Positions 1 to 4,803 of a DNA stretch of 5,123 bases are shown piece by piece. The stretch comes from Oscillospiraceae bacterium (lineage in GTDB: Bacteria; Bacillota; Clostridia; Saccharofermentanales; Saccharofermentanaceae): positions 1-5,123 of the forward strand of contig CADCQX010000388.1 in NCBI GenBank assembly GCA_902803695.1, written 5' to 3'. The notes under the pieces are model-generated. The model was not told the DNA's origin. It ran no database searches and worked only from the letters and a program-made list of their open reading frames with translations. Position numbers and translations under genes: made by a program. Position 1 is the stretch's first letter, and each line of letters begins with the position of its first letter.

Positions 1-909
1 ACCACCCTGAAGCTCTTTAACGGCATCGGCTATCCGCTTCATAACGGCTACGGAATGAGCGAGATCGGTATTACTTCCGTTGAGCTTCGTTACCGTCCGA
101 AGGAGCGTAATCTCAACTCCGTGGGCCATCCTATTGGTAATACACAGTACAAGATCTCCGATCACGGAACGCTCCTCGTTAAGGGCGAATCCCTAAGTAA
201 CAAGATCATGATCGACGGTGTCGTTCAGGAGAAGAGCGAGTGGTTCGACACCATGGATGTGGCCACGAACGACGGCGACTACTGGTTCATCAAGGGCCGT
301 GAGAAAGACCTGATCATCGGCGACAACGGCGAGAACATCAATCCTGATGTTATCGAGCAACTGTTTGAGATACCTTATGCGAGGAACTTCTCCTGCTACG
401 GTGAGGAGAGAAGTAACGGCGAAGTCCTTGCAATGGTCGTAAGGATAGAGAATAATGCCACCAAGGAAGAGACTGACGCGATCTGCGAATATATCAACAA
501 GGTCAACGACACTCTTCCGCAGACATCCAGGATCAAGAGGTTCTATTTCACATATGATCCGCTGATGAGCGAGCAGGCGATAAAGGTCAGCAGGGCTTAT
601 CTGAAGCGCGGCATCAAGAACGGCGATATCAAGCTCATGAAGATGAAGGAGTTTATGCCTAAGGCCGCTACGCAGGTGCCTCTGGCAGATCCTGAGATCC
701 TGAAGCAGGTAACGAAGATCATCTCTGATGTTCTGGAAAAGCCTGAATCCGAGATCGCTCCTGATGCCAATATCATATTGGATCTAGGCGCATCGAGCCT
801 TCAGTATTTTGCGATCCTTTCCGGGATCACTGATGTGTACGGGGTAGAGACCTTTACCTGCAACACTGCGTTAGAATTAAGTAAATACATCGAGGATCAG
901 AAAGTATAA
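1..909 (+). CDS. Adenylate-forming ligase (acyl-AMP synthetase) with C-terminal acyl carrier domain, 5'-truncated
   Basis: The reading frame is open from base 1, so the start and most of the large AMP-binding subdomain lie upstream; 302 residues are visible. ANL-superfamily landmarks appear in order: the A5-type motif NGYGMSEIG (visible residues 15-23), the A7 aspartate in DTMDVA (Asp86), the A8 hinge GREKDLIIGDNGENINP (about 99-115), and a candidate A10 catalytic lysine in IKVSR (Lys195), with spacing slightly longer than usual. From about residue 229 there is a carrier-protein domain with DLGASSLQ; Ser266 (codon 796-798) is the expected phosphopantetheine site. Known family chemistry is ATP-dependent activation of a carboxylate to acyl-AMP, then thioester transfer; the fused carrier suggests loading onto itself. 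The ATG at 55 falls inside the A5 motif and is not the true start. The gene overlaps the next one by one base (TAATG), so it is the upstream member of an acyl-transfer operon. The substrate is unknown; a fatty acid is likeliest given the acyltransferases downstream. Confidence 0.88.
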   Translation, partial: TTLKLFNGIGYPLHNGYGMSEIGITSVELRYRPKERNLNSVGHPIGNTQYKISDHGTLLVKGESLSNKIMIDGVVQEKSEWFDTMDVATNDGDYWFIKGREKDLIIGDNGENINPDVIEQLFEIPYARNFSCYGEERSNGEVLAMVVRIENNATKEETDAICEYINKVNDTLPQTSRIKRFYFTYDPLMSEQAIKVSRAYLKRGIKNGDIKLMKMKEFMPKAATQVPLADPEILKQVTKIISDVLEKPESEIAPDANIILDLGASSLQYFAILSGITDVYGVETFTCNTALELSKYIEDQKV

Positions 910-1559
910 TGGGAAGACGTTTTAGAAAGAACAAGTTTATAACGGGTTTTGTTAAGGTCACGGGAATACCGGCCCTTCTGATCCTCAAGCCGAAATTCTA
1001 CTATCTTAATGAGAAGTGCTCGAAAAAGCTGCCGAAGCCGTGCATCCTCGTATCGAACCATATCTCTCTTGTAGACATGCCGCTTTACTGGTATCACTAT
1101 ATCTTTGATAACATCAGATTCCTGGTGGCTGAGGTCATGTTCAACAAGAACGCGTTCATGAACTTTTTGCTATACAGCGTCGGCTGTATCCATGTCGACC
1201 GTGACACATACGACTTCTCGTTCATAGGCGAGTGTCTCGACTGCCTGGATCGAGGCGAATCCATAGGTATCTTCCCGTCGTCCAGACTTCCTGTTAACGG
1301 CGTACCTTTCCCGTTCAAGCCGAGCGTAGCTATCATCGCGACACATACGGATGCTCCTGTCATCCCGGTATATACTGACGGCAATTACGGTTTCTTCAAG
1401 AGAGCACACGTAATGGTCGGCGAACCTTTAAATGTCAATGATTTTTGTCCTGATACCACCTTGCCTGAAACCCAGAGAGCGAGGATAATTACTTCAGAAC
1501 TTGAGAAGTATGTTAATAATCTCGGGGAAGAACTCAAAAAGAGAATGGGCAAAGGATAA
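909..1559 (+). CDS. PlsC-like acyltransferase with variant motif III
   Basis: A 216-residue protein of the lysophospholipid/glycerolipid acyltransferase superfamily, which moves an acyl group from acyl-ACP or acyl-CoA to a hydroxyl, usually on a lysolipid at the inner membrane face. The catalytic H-x4-D motif is present in SNHISLVD (His51, Asp56), followed by motif II-like CIHVDRD (93-99) and a motif IV-like VIPVY (151-155). Motif III, normally FPEGTR, reads FPSSRLP (122-128): the Glu is Ser and the Arg sits one place early. The N terminus is basic (RRFRKNK) with a hydrophobic stretch, suiting peripheral membrane attachment. Its ATG overlaps the upstream stop codon; GAGGA at 892-896 is a distant Shine-Dalgarno, so translation is probably coupled. 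It is slightly shorter than typical PlsC (about 240 residues). Family assignment is firm. The acceptor is unknown and may not be lysophosphatidate, given the altered motif. Confidence 0.87.
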   Translation: MGRRFRKNKFITGFVKVTGIPALLILKPKFYYLNEKCSKKLPKPCILVSNHISLVDMPLYWYHYIFDNIRFLVAEVMFNKNAFMNFLLYSVGCIHVDRDTYDFSFIGECLDCLDRGESIGIFPSSRLPVNGVPFPFKPSVAIIATHTDAPVIPVYTDGNYGFFKRAHVMVGEPLNVNDFCPDTTLPETQRARIITSELEKYVNNLGEELKKRMGKG

Positions 1560-1561
1560 TA

Positions 1562-2224
1562 ATGTTCGGAGACAAGAAATACAGCGTCAATATGTTCTTC
1601 TATGACATATCCCACGGTATCGTCCTGCTGGGCGGTAATATCCCTTTGCCGAAAAAGTACACCGTAAATAAAGAGCCTTTTCGAAATAAGATAAAAGAAG
1701 AGGGAATGATCATAGTCGGAAATCACGTGTCTTTCAAGGATCCGTGGTTCTATTCAGCAGTCTTTTCAAATAGAAGGATGTTCTTCCTGGCGTCGGAACT
1801 GGTAATGAAGGATCCCATAAGGGATTTTCTCTGCCGTCACTCGGGCTGTATCAAGATCGACAGGAATATCGCGGACATAAACGCCATCAGGGTCGCTACC
1901 AAGACCCTTAAACATAAGCGCTGTCTGGCGATCTTTCCGGAGGGAACACTTCATAAGAAAGAGACAGAGGACTTAACGGAGATCAAGACAGGCGTCATCT
2001 TTCTGGCAAGCCAGACCGGTGTACCGATAATCCCTGCTTATTCGTTGAAACCAAAACATTGGTATAATAGAAGAACCATTGTTGTAGGCGAGCCTTTCAG
2101 GATAAGCGACTACACGAAGCGTAAATTTTTGTCGGTGCCTGAGATGGACGAGATCGCAAGGGCTCTGATAGAGAAGATCAACGAATGTAAAAATGTTTTC
2201 GATGAGATAACGGGAGGAAAGTAA
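1562..2224 (+). CDS. PlsC-like 1-acylglycerol-3-phosphate acyltransferase family protein
   Basis: A 220-residue acyltransferase with all the canonical landmarks of the PlsC family: GNHVSFKD (catalytic His55 and Asp60), CIKIDRN (96-102), FPEGT (125-129) and a motif IV VPIIPAY (154-160). The family transfers acyl chains from acyl-ACP or acyl-CoA to lysophosphatidic acid or similar lysolipids. The ATG lies two bases after the previous stop, with AAAGGA at 1551-1556 as ribosome binding site. The gene overlaps the following ACP gene by one base. Being next to a second, divergent acyltransferase, a ligase and two carrier modules suggests the pair adds two acyl groups in sequence, or acts on two different acceptors, in one dedicated pathway rather than housekeeping phosphatidate synthesis; that part is inference. 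No frameshift or damage is visible. Confidence 0.9.
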   Translation: MFGDKKYSVNMFFYDISHGIVLLGGNIPLPKKYTVNKEPFRNKIKEEGMIIVGNHVSFKDPWFYSAVFSNRRMFFLASELVMKDPIRDFLCRHSGCIKIDRNIADINAIRVATKTLKHKRCLAIFPEGTLHKKETEDLTEIKTGVIFLASQTGVPIIPAYSLKPKHWYNRRTIVVGEPFRISDYTKRKFLSVPEMDEIARALIEKINECKNVFDEITGGK

Positions 2225-2460
2225 TGGATATTTTGGAAGGGATCAAAGAGGCAGTAACGGACGCTTTCGGCGACGAGATAGATCTTACGAAGATCACGCC
2301 TGAGGCTAATCTCAAGGAGGACCTGGGATTCAATTCCATCGGAATGCTCGCTATGGCGGTTTCCCTGGAGGAGAAATTCGGCTTCGCTTTTACCAATGAT
2401 GACCTGTCTGCTATCACTAATGTTCAGGATGTAATCGACCTGGTCAAAAGCAGGATATAA
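2224..2460 (+). CDS. Stand-alone acyl carrier protein
   Basis: A 78-residue acidic protein with the length and helical pattern of an acyl carrier protein. The attachment region reads EDLGFNSIGMLAMAV; Ser38 is the expected 4'-phosphopantetheine site, followed by the amphipathic recognition helix (about 38-52) and the acidic LEEKFGF segment. In ordinary fatty-acid ACPs the residue before the Ser is Asp (DSL); here it is Asn37. ACPs carry acyl chains as thioesters in the cytoplasm between ligases or synthases and transferases. A strong Shine-Dalgarno (GGGAGG, 2212-2217) precedes the ATG, which overlaps the upstream stop. A separate ACP beside a ligase that already has its own carrier domain points to a specialised carrier for this operon rather than the housekeeping acpP; this is inferred from context. 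No clear terminator follows it. Confidence 0.93.
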   Translation: MDILEGIKEAVTDAFGDEIDLTKITPEANLKEDLGFNSIGMLAMAVSLEEKFGFAFTNDDLSAITNVQDVIDLVKSRI

Positions 2461-2538
2461 GCCCGTAATACCGCGTCATTGAAATAAAACAAAAATTTAT
2501 TTGAAACTCAAAATAAATATACACAATCGGACATTGTT

Positions 2539-2547
2539 TGTTATAAT
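2539..2547 (+). promoter_or_regulatory. Extended -10 promoter for the 95-residue membrane protein gene
   Basis: TGTTATAAT is a perfect extended -10 element (TGn plus consensus TATAAT at 2542-2547). No good -35 hexamer exists at 16-18 bases upstream (ATACAC at 2519-2524); the extended TG is known to compensate for that. Transcription would begin near 2554, giving a leader of about 42 nt before the ATG at 2596. A short GTGT-TAT-ACAC inverted repeat (2558-2568) lies in that leader. Confidence 0.7.
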
Positions 2548-2595
2548 AGCAACGGGTGTGTTATACACTACTACATTGAAAGCGGGTATATATAT

Positions 2596-2883
2596 ATGGA
2601 AAACAATGATTACGCAATGCAGGAGACAATCTTCAAGAAGGGTCTTACAGCTCTCATCTTGTCATGGTTGATCGGTCTTGTTGGTTTGATCCTTGCTATC
2701 ATCAACAAGAAGAACATCAAGAACTATCTTGCACAGGGCGGTGAGCTCCAGGGCAAGGGTAAGACAGGTAACATCCTCACAACAATCGCTATCCCTTTGG
2801 GTATCGTTAACACAATCGCTTGGGTATATGTTATCGTAGTTTACTTCATCCTTGGTGCAGCAATGCTCAGCGCTATGAACTAA
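2596..2883 (+). CDS. Small two-helix membrane protein, first of three tandem paralogues
   Basis: A 95-residue protein of a family I do not recognise. It starts MENN, has a first hydrophobic helix at about 16-36, a Lys-rich loop (about 37-57) with NIKNYLAQGG (40-49) and KGKT (54-57), and a second long hydrophobic stretch (about 59-88). The loop aligns without gaps to those of the two following proteins, so all three are paralogues. This one lacks the Gln/Pro/Tyr tail of the others. Eight of its ten glycines use GGT, unlike the GGC/GGA mix of the neighbours, which may indicate strong expression. It has its own promoter and terminator, so it is probably monocistronic. The Shine-Dalgarno is weak: only AAAGCGGG (2579-2586), then a TA run directly before the ATG. 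The two-helix topology with a conserved basic loop loosely recalls CD225/dispanin or DUF4190-type proteins, but the match is too weak to name it. Confidence 0.82.
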   Translation: MENNDYAMQETIFKKGLTALILSWLIGLVGLILAIINKKNIKNYLAQGGELQGKGKTGNILTTIAIPLGIVNTIAWVYVIVVYFILGAAMLSAMN

Positions 2884-2905
2884 TCTGAAGTAGTCTAGAT
2901 TAATG

Positions 2906-2942
2906 AATGTCTCACTTTGGTAACAAAGTGGGACATTTTTTT
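2906..2942 (+). terminator. Rho-independent terminator after the 95-residue membrane protein gene
   Basis: A 14-bp stem (2906-2919 with 2924-2937) containing one G-U pair closes on a GTAA tetraloop and runs into seven Ts (2936-2942). It lies 22 bases after the stop codon and separates this gene from the next paralogue. Confidence 0.93.
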
Positions 2943-3031
2943 GCCTTAAAATCCGCCTAATCGTGAACAAATATGGAATTACAGCTACTTTTATTTACCA
3001 TCTATTAACGATTACCCTTTGTGGAATGTAC

Positions 3032-3037
3032 TATAAT
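3032..3037 (+). promoter_or_regulatory. Probable -10 element for the two-gene paralogue operon
   Basis: A consensus TATAAT lies 44 bases before the ATG at 3082, just after a terminator, where a promoter is needed. No convincing -35 hexamer is found at normal spacing: TTAACG at 3005-3010 would need a 21-base spacer. The upstream context is TGTAC, not a true TGn extended element. The start of transcription would be near 3044. Confidence 0.55.
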
Positions 3038-3081
3038 ATCAAGCATGGAATGGAATAAAGGATTTTTCTTAGGAGGTAAAT

Positions 3082-3450
3082 ATGGAAAACAATTCTTTTA
3101 TTAATCAGCAGAATTATCAGCAGCCATATGCTCAGCCACAGCAGACATATGCTCCGGTTGATCCGAACTACGAGAATAATTCACAGTCTTTTCTGTCCAG
3201 CAGCATAGCACATGCATGCACCTGCTGGCTCCCGATTGGAAGCATTATCGTTCTGATCAAGATCGGCAAGAACAGGAAAAGGATCAGAGAGTACCTGGCA
3301 TCAGGCTTCCCTGAGACGCCGAAGATCAAGACTGCATCGATCATCGAGACCGTAGCCAAGGTCCACGCGATATTATTCACGATACTTTGGGGAGTATATA
3401 TTTGCATGGCAATATTCGGTATAGTTGCAACCATCATTTCAGAATTATAA
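3082..3450 (+). CDS. Small membrane protein with short Gln/Pro/Tyr tail, second tandem paralogue
   Basis: A 122-residue protein starting MENN, with a Gln/Pro/Tyr-rich tail (about 9-25), then VDPNYE (26-31), which recurs as VDPEYE in the next protein. The first membrane helix (about 41-60) contains CTCWLPIGS. A basic loop follows (KNRKRIREYLASG, 63-75, and KIKT, 81-84), then a second hydrophobic region (about 92-119). The spacing from the loop glycine to KxKT is the same as in both neighbours, which supports common descent. The start is clear: AGGAGGT at 3071-3077 sits just before the ATG. It is followed 42 bases later by the third paralogue without a terminator, so the two are probably cotranscribed. 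The Cys-x-Cys-Trp-x-Pro-x-Gly pattern in the first helix resembles CD225/dispanin proteins, as a hint only. The function is unknown; a membrane-associated scaffold or sensor is possible. Confidence 0.85.
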   Translation: MENNSFINQQNYQQPYAQPQQTYAPVDPNYENNSQSFLSSSIAHACTCWLPIGSIIVLIKIGKNRKRIREYLASGFPETPKIKTASIIETVAKVHAILFTILWGVYICMAIFGIVATIISEL

Positions 3451-3479
3451 GATATAAGTGTCAGCATGTTTTGACGTTA

Positions 3480-3486
3480 TGAGGTG
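3480..3486 (+). promoter_or_regulatory. Ribosome binding site that fixes the start of the third paralogue
   Basis: TGAGGTG lies 6 bases before ATG 3493. A longer reading from GTG at 3484 would place the start codon inside this Shine-Dalgarno, so the ATG is preferred. The choice also restores the MENN start shared by all three paralogues. Confidence 0.8.
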
Positions 3487-3492
3487 AAAATT

Positions 3493-3939
3493 ATGGAAAA
3501 CAATGAATTCAACAACAATCAGCAGAACAATCAGCAGCCACAGCAGCCATACGCTCAGCCATATCAGCAGCCTTATGGCGGACAGCCGTACCAGCAGCCA
3601 TATCAGCAGCCGTACGCCCAGCCATACCAGCAGGTTGATCCGGAATACGAGCAGAAGGCCGGCGAATTCTTAAGACAGGCTATCATCTCGCTTGTCCTGA
3701 CTTCATTCCCGGTAGCGAGCATCATAGCTATCTTCAAGGCTAAGAAAAACAGACAGAATATTCTTGATTATCTCGCACAGGGTGGAACGCATACACCTAA
3801 GATCAAGACATGTTCCTGCTTAAGCCGTGCAGCGATCTATCTCGGAATCGGAACGACGGTCATATACGGTATCTATATGCTTTACCTCGTTTGTGTATTC
3901 TTCTTTGTTATCGTAGCTGCTATCGGAAGCAACTTCTGA
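3493..3939 (+). CDS. Membrane protein with long PYQQP-repeat tail, third tandem paralogue
   Basis: A 148-residue protein starting MENN, with an N-terminal low-complexity tail (about 8-47) built from PYQQ, PYAQ and PYGGQ units. After it come VDPEYE (48-53), membrane helix 1 (about 62-81), a basic loop (KAKKNRQNILDYLAQGG, 82-98, then KIKT, 103-106) and a long hydrophobic segment (about 112-144) ending in SNF. The loop matches the first paralogue at eight of ten positions around NIxxYLAQGG. The tail is probably disordered; such tails are known in small membrane proteins that bind partners or cluster, but no function is established here. The strongly basic loop suggests it is cytoplasmic, which would put both ends outside by the positive-inside rule unless the hydrophobic segments are re-entrant. 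The gene closes the two-gene operon and is followed by a strong terminator. It is the longest of the series. Confidence 0.85.
   Translation: MENNEFNNNQQNNQQPQQPYAQPYQQPYGGQPYQQPYQQPYAQPYQQVDPEYEQKAGEFLRQAIISLVLTSFPVASIIAIFKAKKNRQNILDYLAQGGTHTPKIKTCSCLSRAAIYLGIGTTVIYGIYMLYLVCVFFFVIVAAIGSNF
3532..3633 (+). repeat. Degenerate in-frame repeats encoding PYQQ/PYAQ units
   Basis: About 34 codons encode a run of Gln-Gln-Pro-Tyr-like units, with recurring cagcagccatat/cagcagccgtac blocks and third-base drift between copies. The array lies inside the third paralogue; a shorter version (about 3106-3153) occurs in the second, and none in the first. Copy number could change by slippage or recombination without breaking the frame. 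Confidence 0.8.
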
Positions 3940-3952
3940 TTTTTCAAGACCA

Positions 3953-3987
3953 ACCGGCCGGTTCGCGTAAGCGGGCCGGTCTTTTTT
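3953..3987 (+). terminator. Rho-independent terminator after the third paralogue
   Basis: ACCGGCC (3953-3959) pairs with GGCCGGT (3974-3980). An inner CGC-GTAA-GCG hairpin (3964-3973) stacks above a GGTT bulge, and six Ts (3982-3987) follow. A competing self-complementary 12-mer, AACCGGCCGGTT (3952-3963), lies in the 5' arm. It ends the two-gene membrane protein operon. Confidence 0.9.
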
Positions 3988-4061
3988 ATCGTTTTCGAAA
4001 ACACTCGGAATGAATAAAAATACAGAAACATGAATAAAACCCTCTATTTTAGCCCGATTTA

Positions 4062-4092
4062 TTGAATATTTACTCAATCTGCATGGTATCAT
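4062..4092 (+). promoter_or_regulatory. Predicted promoter of the lipoprotein gene
   Basis: TTGAAT (4062-4067) is a good -35 candidate and TGGTATCAT (4084-4092) an extended -10 (TGn plus TATCAT). The spacer of 19 bases is long, and the extended TG may offset this. Transcription would start near 4099, leaving about 50 nt of leader before the ATG at 4148. The upstream region (3988-4061) is AT-rich with nothing else recognisable. Confidence 0.5.
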
Positions 4093-4096
4093 GCAG
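4079..4096 (+). promoter_or_regulatory. Candidate operator: perfect inverted repeat over the -10 element
   Basis: CTGCATG (4079-4085), GTAT, CATGCAG (4090-4096) is a perfect 7-bp inverted repeat with a 4-base centre. It covers the whole predicted extended -10 of the lipoprotein promoter, so a dimeric regulator bound there would block RNA polymerase. Because it lies upstream of the predicted start point, it is more likely a DNA site than an RNA hairpin. The regulator is not encoded in the window as far as can be seen. Confidence 0.5.
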
Positions 4097-4147
4097 TTGT
4101 GAGTCGGGAAAAAGCTCATAGTGTTCTGAATTGAGGAGGGTAAAGTT

Positions 4148-4678
4148 ATGAAGTATTTCAAGAAGATCGCAGCAGTCGTACTTACAGGAGTCATGCTCGT
4201 ATCGCTCGCAGGATGCGGCAACATGGTCAAGAAGGTCGATGAAGACAAGATCAGAGACGTAATGAAGACCCAGCTGGGAATAAAGAGAGGCGACTGTTAC
4301 GAGCATGAAGAGTACGAACTCAGGGGAACCAATTACGAGGATGTTGATGATCCGTACATTTACGAGGATGTTTACTATCTCAGAGGTTCCGAGCATGACG
4401 ATGATGAGGACGTATATGTGTCGTACTACATTTTCGATGATGCTGATGAGGCAGATGAATATTTCAGCCATTACTATGAGGCATATTCATTCATCGACAA
4501 GAAGTACAGAAACTACAAGGAAGGCAAGAACGGCTACTGCATCGATACAAGCGACGAAGATACATACCTTGCGATGTATTACGCAGATGACATGGTGATC
4601 GAGATATCTGCTTTCGGTAAGGATTCGACAAAGAATGCGAAGAAGTTCGCCAAGAAGCTGGGATTCCCGGCTAAATAA
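4148..4678 (+). CDS. Acidic, tyrosine-rich lipoprotein of unknown function
   Basis: A 176-residue protein with a classic lipoprotein signal peptide: basic MKYFKK, a hydrophobic core, and lipobox LAGC (20-23), so Cys23 should be lipidated and the protein anchored outside the cytoplasmic membrane. From residue 31 on there are 38 Asp/Glu against 18 Lys/Arg, plus 20 Tyr, with acidic clusters such as EDVDDPY (64-70) and EHDDDEDVY (82-90). Two cysteines (Cys50, Cys131) could form a disulfide. The C terminus turns basic (KNAKKFAKK, 162-170). I recognise no named family. The acidic patches suggest binding of metal ions or basic partners, but that is only inference. The start is supported by AGGAGGG (4134-4140) seven bases before the ATG. 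The gene has its own promoter, a possible operator and a terminator, so it is probably regulated as a single-gene unit. Confidence 0.87.
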   Translation: MKYFKKIAAVVLTGVMLVSLAGCGNMVKKVDEDKIRDVMKTQLGIKRGDCYEHEEYELRGTNYEDVDDPYIYEDVYYLRGSEHDDDEDVYVSYYIFDDADEADEYFSHYYEAYSFIDKKYRNYKEGKNGYCIDTSDEDTYLAMYYADDMVIEISAFGKDSTKNAKKFAKKLGFPAK

Positions 4679-4689
4679 TCTTACTTAAC

Positions 4690-4719
4690 GGGGACTGTCG
4701 TAAGGCAGTTCTCTTTTTT
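4690..4719 (+). terminator. Rho-independent terminator after the lipoprotein gene
   Basis: A 10-bp stem (4690-4699 with 4704-4713) with three G-U pairs closes on a GTAA tetraloop and is followed by six Ts (4714-4719). It begins 11 bases after the stop codon. Confidence 0.9.
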
Positions 4720-4803
4720 GCCCGAAAACGCGTGCGGCGTTTGTTTTTTGCGGTTCATTGTGGTAAATCATAATTATGTTATGAATTGCAAAGGAGTATA
4801 AAT

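Noticed and set aside
55..57. ATG as the start of the ligase gene
   Set aside because: The same frame is open to base 1 and encodes the first half of the A5 motif upstream of it, so the ATG is an internal Met.
1272..1292. Frameshift explaining the missing FPEG in the first acyltransferase
   Set aside because: The frame is continuous with good family sequence on both sides and no nearby shift restores the canonical motif.
2482..2502. AAATAAA/TTTATTT inverted repeat as a terminator for the ACP operon
   Set aside because: It has only A-T pairs, a 7-base loop and no T run after it, so it would be too weak.
2501..2506. TTGAAA as the -35 box for the TATAAT at 2542
   Set aside because: The spacing is 35 bases, about twice what sigma-A promoters use.
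3484..3486. GTG start for the third paralogue
   Set aside because: It lies within the Shine-Dalgarno sequence; ATG 3493 has correct spacing and gives the MENN start of its paralogues.
3532..3633. CRISPR-like or intergenic tandem repeat
   Set aside because: The repeats are short, in frame and degenerate at third codon positions, so they are a coding low-complexity region with no spacers.
4070..4471. Antisense reading frame over the lipoprotein gene
   Set aside because: It has no ribosome site or recognisable motif and mirrors the acidic codons of the + strand gene, which has a signal peptide, promoter and terminator.
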